DNA of 56,499 bases from Nocardiopsis potens DSM 45234 (GCF_000341105.1 NZ_ANBB01000057.1:1-56499); one strand, 5' to 3'. Numbered from the stretch's first letter, positions 42,153 to 50,457 are shown. Notes: generated by a model from the letters alone, not told the origin. A program made the numbers and translations.

Positions 42153-43004
42153 TCAGGCGCAGTGCACCAGCGGTTCCAGCCCGGCCTTCTCCAGCAGCCA
42201 CTCCGGGGCGGCCGTCCCGGTCCGCCCGGTCCGGTCGGTGACGGCCAGCACCGCGCGGCCGCCGGCGGAGCGGGCGGCGCCCGCGGCGTCGGCCGAGGCG
42301 GTGCCGCGGGCGATGGTCACCCCGGGCACCGGCGCCACCTCGGCGGCGGTGACCAGGTGCACCCGGGGGAACCAGAGGTGCAGCGGGGGCAGCGCGAGGT
42401 GGTCGGGGAGCGCGTCGCCGGGCACCCCGGACCCGGCCAGCCCGGCCAGCGCGTCGCGCAGCTCGGCCACCGCCTCCTCGCCGGTGCCGCCGCTCCGGGC
42501 CAGCACCGCGTCGGCGTCGACCACCAGGTCCAGCCGGGACGCCAGGGCGCCGCGCAGCAGCGGCCAGATCTCCCCGAAGGCGGGCAGCAGCGGCAGCTCC
42601 TCCACCCGGTCCACCGGGACCCAGCGGATCTCCCTGCTCTCCGCGTTCCTGTTCGAGAACGCGCCCATCGCCTGCGAGCGGGCCAGCACGGTGTCGTAGT
42701 GCCAGGTGCCGCGGGCCGCCCGGTGCACCGCGGACACATCGATCGGCCCGAGCTCGCCGGCCACCTCCTCGCCGAACTCGCGCAGCGCGCCGTCCACCGA
42801 GGACTCGCCGCTGTCCAGAGCGCCCCCGGGCATCCCCCAGGTGTCCCCCTGGTGGGTCCAGGCGGCCCGGTGCTGGAGCAGGACGTGCGGCGCCTCCCCA
42901 TCGCTCCCGGGGGCGTGCAGCAGCACCCCGGCCGCACCGTAGAGCCCCCATCGCTCCGAACCGTCGGGCAGGGTCACCCACCCGTCGCCGTCTCCTCTGC
43001 TCAC
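42153..43004 (-). CDS. NUDIX hydrolase
   Basis: 283 aa. The Nudix box is GGALDSGESSVDGALREFGEEVAGELG (GX5EX7REUXEE pattern intact), so it should hydrolyse a nucleoside-diphosphate derivative. The domain covers about 15-150. The C-terminal 130 residues resemble a second, catalytic-box-free region. GTG 43004 was chosen because GAGGA lies 6 bases upstream. Longer readings enter low-complexity sequence. Its 3' end faces phzF across about 120 GC-rich bases. Confidence 0.92.
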   Translation of the reverse strand: MSRGDGDGWVTLPDGSERWGLYGAAGVLLHAPGSDGEAPHVLLQHRAAWTHQGDTWGMPGGALDSGESSVDGALREFGEEVAGELGPIDVSAVHRAARGTWHYDTVLARSQAMGAFSNRNAESREIRWVPVDRVEELPLLPAFGEIWPLLRGALASRLDLVVDADAVLARSGGTGEEAVAELRDALAGLAGSGVPGDALPDHLALPPLHLWFPRVHLVTAAEVAPVPGVTIARGTASADAAGAARSAGGRAVLAVTDRTGRTGTAAPEWLLEKAGLEPLVHCA

Positions 43005-43126
43005 CCGGTCCTCCTCAGCAGCTCGCACGGTCCCGCTCCCGTTCTTACCGCACCCGGCCGCGGAGCGGCGGCCGAATCCGGCCAAGGCGGCGGAGGGCGC
43101 CCGGGGGTCGCTAAGATTCACCCGCG

Positions 43127-44425
43127 ATGACCAGGCAGATCCCCTTCGCCGCGTTACTGCCCCTGTACACACTGGACCTCGTCCGCCGGTACTGGGCGCC
43201 ACTGCTGTGCGTCTGGCTGCTGGGCGACTTCGCCCACCGGATGGCCATGCGCGGCATGGCGAAGCTGGTCGCCATCGAACCCTACTTCGGCTACGCCGTG
43301 CTGGGGATCGTGCTGGTGCTGCAGCTGGCCGCCTACATCATCATGTTCCACCTGCTCCGGCCCGGCCTGCCCACGGTGGACGCCGAGTACCGCAGGGCGC
43401 GCGGGACCGGGGAGCGGCGCGGCATCGCCGAGGCCGAGCGGAACCTGGTCGACGCGGTGGCCATGGCGATCCTGCCGTTCCTCATCTTCTACAGCGCCTG
43501 GGACCTCATCGCCGAGGAGTACCGCAGGTTCCTCATCGCCACGGTGAACCAGGAGGGCATGGAGTTCCTGCTGGACATCGGGGCGATGGACGCCACCGGC
43601 CCGCTGATCGCGATGGCGCTGCTCGCGTTCGGCCTGCGCGCGTTCTTCGAGTACGTCTACGACCAGACCGGCAACAAGACCACCGGCGTGCTGACCGCGC
43701 TGTTCGAGTCCACCTGGACCTTCCTCGCGCTGTTCAGCGTGGTCGACCTGCTCGGCAAGTTCTGGAAGTGGGTGGACACCCGGGCCGCGACGGTGGCCGT
43801 GCACGACACCCTCAACGCCGGCCTGGCCTGGGCCAACGGTCTGGTCACCCCGTTCCCGCTGCAGGAGCTGGTGCTCGGCGCGATCGGCGCGGCCACCGCC
43901 CTGTGGGCGATGCTCAAGGGCGGGTTCATCGAGCCGCTGCTCTGGCTGACCATCACCGCGGTGGTGTTCGGCGCCCAGATGGACCGCTACACCGGCCTGT
44001 TCCGGAAGGGCACCCGCGCGGGCCGGCTGGAGCAGGCGATCACCGGGCGGCGCGGGCCGCTCCGCACCGCCGCCGGGTGGGTCCGCCGGGACATGGGCGA
44101 CAAGTACGTCCCGTTCCTCAACGCGTTCCGGTTCATCCTGGGCACCAGCCCGGTGTTCTACCTGTCCTTCTCGCTCTACTACGTGCTGGTGGAGCTCGGC
44201 TTCGACTGGCTGGAGCGCGGGGTGTTCGTCGCCGTCGGCCCGGCCGAATGGCTGGGCTGGTGGTGGCCGTGGATGAGCCCGATCGAGGTGGTGCTGGACG
44301 CCGCCAAGTACATGCTGCGGATCTGCCTGCTGGCCGCGACCTTCGAGCTGATCCTGCGCAAGGTCGGCGGGGAGAGCATCGGCCGCCGCGCCCGCGCCTC
44401 CACCGGGGCGGCCCTTTCGCGTTGA
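43127..44425 (+). CDS. Polytopic membrane protein of unknown function
   Basis: 432 aa with about eight or nine membrane helices, for example YFGYAVLGIVLVLQLAAYIIMF, AVAMAILPFLIFYSAW, LIAMALLAFGLRAFFEYVY and FILGTSPVFYLSFSLYYVLV. Helices are separated by charged loops such as EYRRARGTGERRGIAEAERN. No transporter or enzyme motif is recognised. A -10-like TAAGAT (43112-43117) sits 9 bases before the ATG with no Shine-Dalgarno. Convergent with the three-gene operon of membrane-anchored proteins below, with which it may be functionally linked. Confidence 0.8.
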   Translation: MTRQIPFAALLPLYTLDLVRRYWAPLLCVWLLGDFAHRMAMRGMAKLVAIEPYFGYAVLGIVLVLQLAAYIIMFHLLRPGLPTVDAEYRRARGTGERRGIAEAERNLVDAVAMAILPFLIFYSAWDLIAEEYRRFLIATVNQEGMEFLLDIGAMDATGPLIAMALLAFGLRAFFEYVYDQTGNKTTGVLTALFESTWTFLALFSVVDLLGKFWKWVDTRAATVAVHDTLNAGLAWANGLVTPFPLQELVLGAIGAATALWAMLKGGFIEPLLWLTITAVVFGAQMDRYTGLFRKGTRAGRLEQAITGRRGPLRTAAGWVRRDMGDKYVPFLNAFRFILGTSPVFYLSFSLYYVLVELGFDWLERGVFVAVGPAEWLGWWWPWMSPIEVVLDAAKYMLRICLLAATFELILRKVGGESIGRRARASTGAALSR

Positions 44426-44508
44426 TCTTGGACTCATCGACCGGTCCCGGACTGCGGCCCCGTACAGGTGGGTTTTCCTAGACCGGTCGATGAGTCCAAG
44501 ATCAACGC
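44419..44508. terminator. Long inverted repeat between convergent genes
   Basis: Perfect 28-bp arms (44419-44446 and 44481-44508) begin GCGTTGATCTTGGACTCATC and enclose a 34-base loop. The left arm contains the TGA stop of the membrane protein. It is most simply a bidirectional terminator. The opening TGATCTTG is shared with the 70-bp palindrome family. Confidence 0.8.
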
Positions 44509-44528
44509 AGGTCAGGGCGCCGGGCGGC

Positions 44529-45140
44529 TCAGTTCTTCTTCTCGGCCCGGAACTCCGCGGCGACCGGGGCCCGCGGGTGCTCCTCGTCCTCGCCGCTCCC
44601 GGTGTCCACCTGCACCTGGAAGACCAGGGAGTCCACCGCGTCCTCGGGCACCAGGAAGCTGACGATGACCCCGGCCTTCTCGCCGGGCGGCAGCGGCTCG
44701 CCCTCCGGGTCGGCGCAGCCGCCCAGGCCGGGGGTGACGGCGCCGGCCTCGGTGACCGCCGCGCGGGTGGAGAAGGAGCCGTCCGGCCGCCACACCCGGC
44801 CCCGCCCGTCCTCGGCCCGGAAGTCGCAGCTGAGCAGCTTCTCCGCGGCGGCCTCGTCGGACGGGACGGCGCGGAACAGCACGTCCACCAGGCTGATGCC
44901 CGGCGGGGGCGGTTCGGCCTCGCCGAACTCGTCCTGCAGGAAGCCGCGGACCTCCCAGGAGCTGCCGGCGAGGTCGGCCCGGCCGCCCTGGGCCGGCACC
45001 GGGTCCGCCGGGACGGCGCCGCTCTCGGCCAGCTTCCGCTCCTCCAGCCACCACGGCACCGCGACGGAGACCGGGAGCAGCACCGCGACCGCGGCCACGT
45101 AGGGCAGCTGGAGCCTCTTCCACAGCGGGGGCACCGTCAC
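44529..45140 (-). CDS. Membrane-anchored hypothetical protein, third of three
   Basis: 203 aa. A single N-terminal membrane helix (LPYVAAVAVLLPVSVAVPWWL, about 11-31) places the remaining 170 residues outside the cell. That part looks like a beta-sandwich (alternating hydrophobics; SWEVRGFLQDEFGEAEPP, VIVSFLVPEDAVDSLVFQVQV). Two Cys (SCDFR, GGCADPEG) could form a disulfide. No family assigned with confidence. DUF4352-like folds are a possibility. GTG start one base after the preceding stop. Confidence 0.78.
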   Translation of the reverse strand: MTVPPLWKRLQLPYVAAVAVLLPVSVAVPWWLEERKLAESGAVPADPVPAQGGRADLAGSSWEVRGFLQDEFGEAEPPPPGISLVDVLFRAVPSDEAAAEKLLSCDFRAEDGRGRVWRPDGSFSTRAAVTEAGAVTPGLGGCADPEGEPLPPGEKAGVIVSFLVPEDAVDSLVFQVQVDTGSGEDEEHPRAPVAAEFRAEKKN

Positions 45141-45141
45141 C

Positions 45142-45819
45142 TCACGCCTTCCGGATCTCGCTCTGCGGCACGGCCACCGCCTCCTCCGCCCCGTCGACCG
45201 CCTTCTTCAGCTCGGAGCCGCTCAGCTCCAGGTCGACCAGGGCCGAGCCGGACAGCCGCCGGTCCAGCCCGGAGAACACGTTGAACCGGACGGAGGGGGA
45301 GGCCAGCCGCTCGGGGGGAAGCTCGAACACCACGGCGCCGCGCCGGGGGATCCCCGGGGAGAACGCGTCGCCGATCGACCCGAGCGCGTTCATCGACACG
45401 CCGGAGGAGCCGTAGGTGGTGCCCTCGCCGGTCTCCAGCTCGGCCTCGACCCGCTCCAGCGTCCGCTCCGCGGCGGTGATGTCGGCCGTCACCACCACCC
45501 ACACGCCGTTGGCCTCGACGGCGCCGTCCGCCGCCCCGGCGTCCGCCTCATCGCCGCCGAAGGAGAAGCCGGACTCGTCGTAGACGGACCGGGCGAAGGC
45601 GACGTCGACCACCTCGACGGTGAACGAGCGCGCGTCGACCGGCTCGGACGCGGCCCCGGACGCCTCGATCGGCGCGGTGCGGTCCTCGTCGTCGTGGATC
45701 CGGAGCGCCTGGGCTCCGAGCAGCAGCGCCAGCAGCACGGCCGAGGCCAGCACCGTCGACGCGCGGCCCGAGCGGCGCCGGGCCGGCCGGGGGTCGGGGG
45801 CGGCGCGCATCCGGCTCAC
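45142..45819 (-). CDS. Membrane-anchored hypothetical protein, second of three
   Basis: 225 aa. A basic N-terminus, then a membrane helix (STVLASAVLLALLLGAQAL, about 20-38) and an external domain follow. The external domain contains SFTVEVVDVAFARSVYDESG and VWVVVTADITAAERTLERVE, a pattern reminiscent of immunoglobulin-like DUF4352 lipoprotein domains. GTG 45819 overlaps the previous stop as GTGA, so it is translationally coupled. Function unknown. Similar architecture in all three operon members suggests they form one surface complex (inference). Confidence 0.78.
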   Translation of the reverse strand: MSRMRAAPDPRPARRRSGRASTVLASAVLLALLLGAQALRIHDDEDRTAPIEASGAASEPVDARSFTVEVVDVAFARSVYDESGFSFGGDEADAGAADGAVEANGVWVVVTADITAAERTLERVEAELETGEGTTYGSSGVSMNALGSIGDAFSPGIPRRGAVVFELPPERLASPSVRFNVFSGLDRRLSGSALVDLELSGSELKKAVDGAEEAVAVPQSEIRKA

Positions 45820-46508
45820 CCCTTCTCCAGCGGGAGCGTGTAGACGCCCGCCGTCTTGTCATCGGTCCACCAGCGCTTGGCGGGATCGGTGAAACCGGGC
45901 TCGAACTTGGCGCCGGTCACCGTGATCTCCGCCTTGTCCACCTCGGCCAGCTGCGCGGAGACGTCGTCCGGCTCGGCGAGGAAGTCCTCGCCGAAGGTCT
46001 CCTCGGCGGTCTTGATCTTGTCGTCGGCCGGGTCGCCCTCGGCCAGCGTCCAGACCAGGACGACCTCCTCCGGCATCTTCGGCTGGAGGTCGCCCAGCTC
46101 GGTGTCGGGCAGGCGGACCAGCCGGACGCGCATCGTCTCGGCCTTCAGGTCCTTGCGCCCGAAGTCCACCTTGAACAGGGTGTTCAGCTGCGAGGCCGGG
46201 ACGGGCTCGTCCGCCAGCGACTCCAGCTCCGCGCGGACCTCCAACCGGTACCCGCCCAGGTCCGGGTCGGCGCCGACGGAGGCCTCGTGCAGCGTCGCCT
46301 TCAGCAGCTTGTTCTGCACGGCCTTGCCCGGCTCGGCGGTCTTGAACTGGACCGCCTTGGCGTCGTCCAGCCCTCCGGTGAGCCAGAGGGCGACCAGCAG
46401 CAGCGCGATGACGGGCGCGCCGGCGGCGGCCAGCAGGACACGCCCGCGCACGGTCCGGGGGAGCGGGAGGTCCGGGCCGTCGTCGAGGTCGGGCAAGTGG
46501 TGCGCCAC
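45816..46508 (-). CDS. Membrane-anchored hypothetical protein, first of three
   Basis: 230 aa. About 28 cytoplasmic residues, a membrane helix (GRVLLAAAGAPVIALLLVALWLTGG) and an external domain of about 170 residues follow. The external part is rich in beta-type segments and charged residues (KATLHEASVGADPDLGGYRLEVRAELESL; EEVVLVWTLAEGDPADDK) and ends KTAGVYTLPLEKG. GTG 46508 has no Shine-Dalgarno, but TAAGCT lies 8 bases upstream on this strand, consistent with a leaderless transcript. No recognised family. It begins the three-gene operon, divergent from the peptide genes. Confidence 0.75.
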   Translation of the reverse strand: MAHHLPDLDDGPDLPLPRTVRGRVLLAAAGAPVIALLLVALWLTGGLDDAKAVQFKTAEPGKAVQNKLLKATLHEASVGADPDLGGYRLEVRAELESLADEPVPASQLNTLFKVDFGRKDLKAETMRVRLVRLPDTELGDLQPKMPEEVVLVWTLAEGDPADDKIKTAEETFGEDFLAEPDDVSAQLAEVDKAEITVTGAKFEPGFTDPAKRWWTDDKTAGVYTLPLEKG

Positions 46509-46635
46509 AAAAGGGAAGCTTAAGGGGCCCAGGGGAGGAGAGGGGAACGAGCGGCCGAATGAGGACACCGCGCCCGGCGCCGCCCGCACCGCGCCGAGCA
46601 GGCGCCGCACCGCCCCGCGGGCCCGTTCCCGGCCC

Positions 46636-46678
46636 GAAAGCGGGTTGAAAGCGCTGCGGAAGACGGCCTCTCTAGGGT
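46636..46678 (+). promoter_or_regulatory. Predicted SARP binding site and -10 of the peptide genes
   Basis: GAAAGCG (46636-46642), GAAAGCG (46647-46653) and the weaker GGAAGAC (46658-46664) recur at exactly 11-bp spacing. Eight bases separate the last from TAGGGT (46673-46678). SARP proteins bind heptameric direct repeats of 11-bp period whose last copy lies 8 bp from the -10 element. Geometry is seen directly. Binding is inference. Confidence 0.65.
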
Positions 46679-46797
46679 TGGACCCGTTCGGCGACATCCG
46701 GCACCCGCGGGAGGACGGCCCGCGGGTGCCGCGTCGGCGGACGGTGAAAGGCCGCACGAACACGGCGCAGTCCTCCGAGAGAAACGGAAGTGGAAGC

Positions 46798-46992
46798 ATG
46801 CTGCTGGTCGAGCAGGGTGTTGTCGACGAAGAGTTCTCCCGGATCGTCGAAGGCCTCGACGCTCCAGCCCCGGTCCCCGGCCCGGCCGCGAAGATGAAGC
46901 CGATGGAGGAGGACGGGAACTCCCGCCAGGAGGAGATGGAGCCCTGGGAGGACGAGGACGACGCCGCCGGTATCGACATCGAGTGGCCTTGA
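46798..46992 (+). CDS. Small acidic peptide A upstream of SARP regulator
   Basis: 64 aa, no signal peptide or Cys. The N-terminal half contains FSRIVEGL and AAKMKPMEE, which match FEEIVAGL and AAKLKPYED in the next small gene, so the two are paralogues. The C-terminal half is strongly acidic and ends GIDIEWP. GGAAG precedes the ATG. The long leader (about 110 bases) follows a predicted SARP-controlled promoter. A conserved first half with a divergent tail is also how peptide precursors look, but no modifying enzyme is nearby. An AfsS-like effector is the alternative. Confidence 0.72.
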   Translation: MLLVEQGVVDEEFSRIVEGLDAPAPVPGPAAKMKPMEEDGNSRQEEMEPWEDEDDAAGIDIEWP

Positions 46993-47000
46993 AGTGGGAC

Positions 47001-47025
47001 GGGGCCTGCCGGATGTGCAGGCCCC
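47001..47025 (+). other. Hairpin between the two peptide genes
   Basis: GGGGCCTGC (47001-47009) pairs perfectly with GCAGGCCCC (47017-47025) around a 7-base loop, 8 bases after the first stop. It could attenuate transcription or protect the upstream message, giving unequal peptide amounts. Confidence 0.7.
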
Positions 47026-47054
47026 CGCGACGACCGGAAAGGACGGGGGCGGGG

Positions 47055-47243
47055 ATGGTGCTCACGGTTGCCCCGGAAGCGGGATTCGAGGAGATCGTGG
47101 CCGGGCTCGGCCTGGGCGCGGCGGCCAAGCTGAAGCCCTACGAGGACCCGGTCCCCGTGCAGGAGCGGGAGCGCGAGGAGGAATCCGCTCCCGCGCGCGA
47201 GGGCGAGGGGTCGGAGAAGGCCCCGGTCGAGCGGGAGCGCTGA
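47055..47243 (+). CDS. Small acidic peptide B upstream of SARP regulator
   Basis: 62 aa, paralogous to peptide A. The shared core GFEEIVAGLGLGAAAKLKPY occupies residues 10-29. The tail is a charged run (VQEREREEESAPAREG) ending in ERER. It has no Cys, no signal peptide and no transmembrane helix. AAAGGA lies about 11 bases before the ATG. A strong terminator follows 20 bases after the stop, separating it from the regulator gene. Function unknown. Proposed co-effector of the SARP circuit. Confidence 0.72.
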   Translation: MVLTVAPEAGFEEIVAGLGLGAAAKLKPYEDPVPVQEREREEESAPAREGEGSEKAPVERER

Positions 47244-47262
47244 AAACCGGTTCCGAAGGACC

Positions 47263-47323
47263 GAGCGCGGGCGCACACCGGCGCGGCAATACGCGGCGGT
47301 GAATGGGGAGGGCGCCCGCGCTC
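47263..47323 (+). terminator. Terminator of the peptide operon
   Basis: GAGCGCGGGCGC (47263-47274) pairs perfectly with GCGCCCGCGCTC (47312-47323), with a 37-base loop. It lies between peptide B and the SARP promoter, so the regulator is transcribed separately. Confidence 0.7.
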
Positions 47324-47348
47324 TCCGGTGATCCGCAAATGGCCTTGG

Positions 47349-47361
47349 TACAGTGCCGTTT
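47349..47361 (+). promoter_or_regulatory. Leaderless promoter -10 of SARP gene
   Basis: TACAGT (47349-47354) is 7 bases before GTG 47362, with no Shine-Dalgarno. The hexamer, spacing and start codon are identical to the STAS gene promoter at 24911. Confidence 0.55.
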
Positions 47362-50300
47362 GTGGATTTCGGCGTGCTCGGCCCCATAACCGCATGGGAA
47401 AACGGAGAATCGGTGCCCGTCGGGGGGCCGAGGCAGCGCTGTGTCCTGGGCGCACTCCTGGTCGACGTCGGTAAAGAGGTGCCGATCGACCGGCTCATCT
47501 CCCACCTGTGGGGCGACGATCCCCCGCGCACCGCGCGCTCCGTCGTCCAGGTGCAGATCTCCCACCTCCGCCGGGCCTTTCCCGGAACCATCGTCACCAC
47601 CCCCGGCGGATACCTGGCCGACGTCGACCCGGTCCGCGTCGACCTGCACCGGTTCCGCTCGCACGTGGCGCGGGCCCAGGCCGCGGCCGACCCCGCCGAG
47701 GCGATCGCCGACTGGGACCGCGCCCTGGAGTGCTGGCGCGGCCGGCCCTTCTCCGGCACCGGATCGGAGCGGCTCTGGTACGCCCTGGGCCAGCCGCTGC
47801 TGGAGGAGCGCTGGGCCGCGGTGGTCGCCTGGGCCGAGTGCGCGTTCGCGCTCCGCCGCCACACCGAGGTGGTCACCCGGCTGTCGCCGCTGGTCCGTGA
47901 GGAGCCGCTCCGCGAGCGCCTGCGCTACCTGCTGATCTCCTCGCTGTACCGGAGCGGCCAGCGCGCGGCCGCGCTCGCCGCCTACGAGGACAACCGCCGC
48001 CACCTGGCCGAGGAGCTGGGCGTCGACCCCAGCCCGGAACTGGTCGAGCTGCACCAGCGGATCCTCACCGACACGGAGGGGGAGCCGGAGCCCGCGCCGC
48101 CGGCGTCGGCGCTGGAGGACACCGCGCCGCAGCAGGTCCTCCAGGTCGACGCGGCCGCCTGGTCGCCCCGGAACGACCTGCCCCGGGACATCCCCGACTT
48201 CACCGGCCGCCAGGAGGACCTGGGCCGGCTGCTGGCCGCCGGGGAGCAGGGCGCCGACGTGCACGTGGTCACCGGGCCGGGCGGGGTGGGCAAGACCGCG
48301 CTCGCGGTGCGCGCCGCGCACCGGCTGGCCGGCCGCTACCCCGACGGGCAGCTCTTCATCGACCTGTACGGCTACAGCCCCGACCAGGAGCCGCTCCGCC
48401 CCGAGGCCGCGCTGGGCGTGCTGCTGCGCGCCACCGGGGTGCCGCCGGAGGCGGTCCCGGAGAGCCTGGAGGAGCGCTCGGCGCTGTGGCGGGCCCGGCT
48501 GGCCGGCCGCAGGGTCCTGGTGGTGCTGGACAACGCGGTCGGCCACGCGCAGGTCGCCGCGCTGCTCACCGCCGGGCCCGGCTCGCTCACCCTGGTCACC
48601 ACCCGCAACGACCTGCCCGGCCTGGGCGGGGCCGGGTACGTCTCGCTGGGCATGCTCGACGAGGGCGAGTCGATGCAGCTGCTCGGCACGGTGCTCGGCA
48701 CCGAGCGGGTGGAGCGCGAGCGGGACGCCGCGGCCGAGGTGGTCCGGCAGTGCGGCGGGCTCCCGCTGGCGCTGCGCATCGTCACCGGACGGATGCTGAG
48801 CCGGCCCCGGTGGACGTTCGCCCACGTCGTGCAGAGGCTGAGCGAGCAGCGGCGGCGCTTCCGCGAGCTGCAGGTGGAGGGGCAGAGCGTCGAGGCGGTG
48901 TTCGAGCTCTCCTACCTGAGCCTCACCCCGGAGCAGCAGCGCTCGTTCTGCCTGCTCGGCATGATGATCGGCGGCAGCGTCGACCTGTTCGGCGCGGCGG
49001 CGCTGCTGGACCTGGAGGCCCCGGACGCCGACGACCTGCTGCAGGAGCTGGTCAGTGTCTGCCTGCTGGACGAGCCCGGCGCGGACCACTACCGGTTCCA
49101 CGACCTGATCGGCGTCTACGCCCGGCACAAGGCGAAGAGCGCGCTGCCGGAGAAGGAGACCGACGCGGCCCGGTGGCGGCTGGCCGAATATTACCTGGGG
49201 ACCGCGAATAGGGCCTCGGATTTCCTCGGCCCCCGGGCGCACGAATACGAGGTGTCCGTCGAGAAGAAGTCACGCTACGAAAACGAAATCACCGAACGGA
49301 GTCAGGCGGTTTCCTGGTTCGATATCCACCAGGACAACCTCGCCTCGGTGGTGGATTTCTTCGCCTCCGTCCGGGCCGGCGAGCACGCCTGGCAGATCGC
49401 CGATTCGGTGTGGCTGTACTACGCCTCGCACGGCCGCACCGAGCTGCTGCTCGCCACCCAGGAGAAGGCGCTGGAGGTCAGCCGCCGCCAGGGCAACGAG
49501 CGGGGCAGCGCGGTGACGCTGGTCGGACTGGGCATCGCGCAGTTCATGGCGGGTCGCTTCAACCTCGCCCTCGACCTGCTCAACGACGCCCGGAAGATCC
49601 TCGACCGGATGGGCGACCACCAGGGCCTGATCCGGGTCGACGCCAACCTGGCCATGATCTACGAGCGGCTCGGCCGGTTCACCGATGCACTGGCCTCGCT
49701 CGAGCAGGTGATGGGCTTCGTCGAGGAGTCCGGCGACCGGCGGCTGATCCTGCTGCAGACCCTGAACATCGGCGCGGTCAACCAGGTCATCGGCGATTAC
49801 GGTGCGGCGATCGCGGCCGGGCGGACGGTGCTCGGCGCCGCGGAGGAGGACGGCGGGGCGGAGCTGCGCTCGGCCGCGCTGCGGGTGATCGGCGAGTCCA
49901 GCGCCGGCCTGGGCGACCACGAGGCCGCCTTGCAGCACCTGGAGGAGGCGGTGGAGGTCGCCCGGGAGGGCGGCAACCACTCCGATCAGATCTACGCCCT
50001 CAACGGCCTGGCCATCGCGCTGCGCGGGGCGGGCCGCCCGGAGGACGCGGTCGACGCCCACCAGAGCGCCTACGAGCTGGGCCGCAGGGCCGGGGTGCGG
50101 AACGCCGACGCGGAGATCCTCGCCGAGCTCGGCCGGACCCTGGCGGTGCTGGGGCGGCGCGAGGAGGCCCGCACCGCCCAGGAGAAGGCGCTGCGCATCG
50201 CCCGAGAGCGCAAGGAGCGCTACCCCGAGGCCCGCGCCCTGCTCGGCCTCGGCCTCCTCGACCGGGAGGAGGGGGCCGGCACCACCGCCGAGGACCGGCT

Positions 50301-50376
50301 CACCGCGGCCGCCGCGCTCCTCGGCGAACTGGGCGTCCCCGAGGCGGCCGAGGCCCGCGCCGCCCTGGGCGGCTGA
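47362..50376 (+). CDS. AfsR-like SARP regulator (SARP-BTAD-NB-ARC-TPR)
   Basis: 1004 aa, near AfsR length (993). Residues 1-90 are the OmpR-like winged helix of SARPs (MDFGVLGPITAW, GGPRQRCVLGALLV, SVVQVQISHLRRAF). BTAD covers 90-245. The NB-ARC ATPase (280-520) has P-loop GPGGVGKTAL (about 303) and VLVVLDNA. TPR-like helices fill 640-1000. It should activate target promoters through 11-bp direct repeats, with ATP and partner sensing. GTG 47362 was chosen over GTG 47353, which overlaps the -10 TACAGT. A stretch near 49186-49330 is markedly AT-richer in codon use. Its likeliest nearby target is the small-peptide operon upstream. Confidence 0.95.
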   Translation: MDFGVLGPITAWENGESVPVGGPRQRCVLGALLVDVGKEVPIDRLISHLWGDDPPRTARSVVQVQISHLRRAFPGTIVTTPGGYLADVDPVRVDLHRFRSHVARAQAAADPAEAIADWDRALECWRGRPFSGTGSERLWYALGQPLLEERWAAVVAWAECAFALRRHTEVVTRLSPLVREEPLRERLRYLLISSLYRSGQRAAALAAYEDNRRHLAEELGVDPSPELVELHQRILTDTEGEPEPAPPASALEDTAPQQVLQVDAAAWSPRNDLPRDIPDFTGRQEDLGRLLAAGEQGADVHVVTGPGGVGKTALAVRAAHRLAGRYPDGQLFIDLYGYSPDQEPLRPEAALGVLLRATGVPPEAVPESLEERSALWRARLAGRRVLVVLDNAVGHAQVAALLTAGPGSLTLVTTRNDLPGLGGAGYVSLGMLDEGESMQLLGTVLGTERVERERDAAAEVVRQCGGLPLALRIVTGRMLSRPRWTFAHVVQRLSEQRRRFRELQVEGQSVEAVFELSYLSLTPEQQRSFCLLGMMIGGSVDLFGAAALLDLEAPDADDLLQELVSVCLLDEPGADHYRFHDLIGVYARHKAKSALPEKETDAARWRLAEYYLGTANRASDFLGPRAHEYEVSVEKKSRYENEITERSQAVSWFDIHQDNLASVVDFFASVRAGEHAWQIADSVWLYYASHGRTELLLATQEKALEVSRRQGNERGSAVTLVGLGIAQFMAGRFNLALDLLNDARKILDRMGDHQGLIRVDANLAMIYERLGRFTDALASLEQVMGFVEESGDRRLILLQTLNIGAVNQVIGDYGAAIAAGRTVLGAAEEDGGAELRSAALRVIGESSAGLGDHEAALQHLEEAVEVAREGGNHSDQIYALNGLAIALRGAGRPEDAVDAHQSAYELGRRAGVRNADAEILAELGRTLAVLGRREEARTAQEKALRIARERKERYPEARALLGLGLLDREEGAGTTAEDRLTAAAALLGELGVPEAAEARAALGG

Positions 50377-50390
50377 CCGCGGCCTTACCC

Positions 50391-50454
50391 CGATGATCTC
50401 GACGTTGCGGGGGTATCAGAGCGCTCTGATACCCCCGCAACGTCGAGATCGTCG
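50391..50454. repeat. Near-perfect 64-bp palindrome
   Basis: 32-base arms (50391-50422 and 50423-50454) differ at one base and are centred on AGAGC|GCTCT. It is the same family as 22208-22277. It lies between the convergent SARP and spermidine synthase genes, with TTTT after it on the plus side, so it may terminate transcription in both directions. Confidence 0.92.
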
Positions 50455-50457
50455 TTT

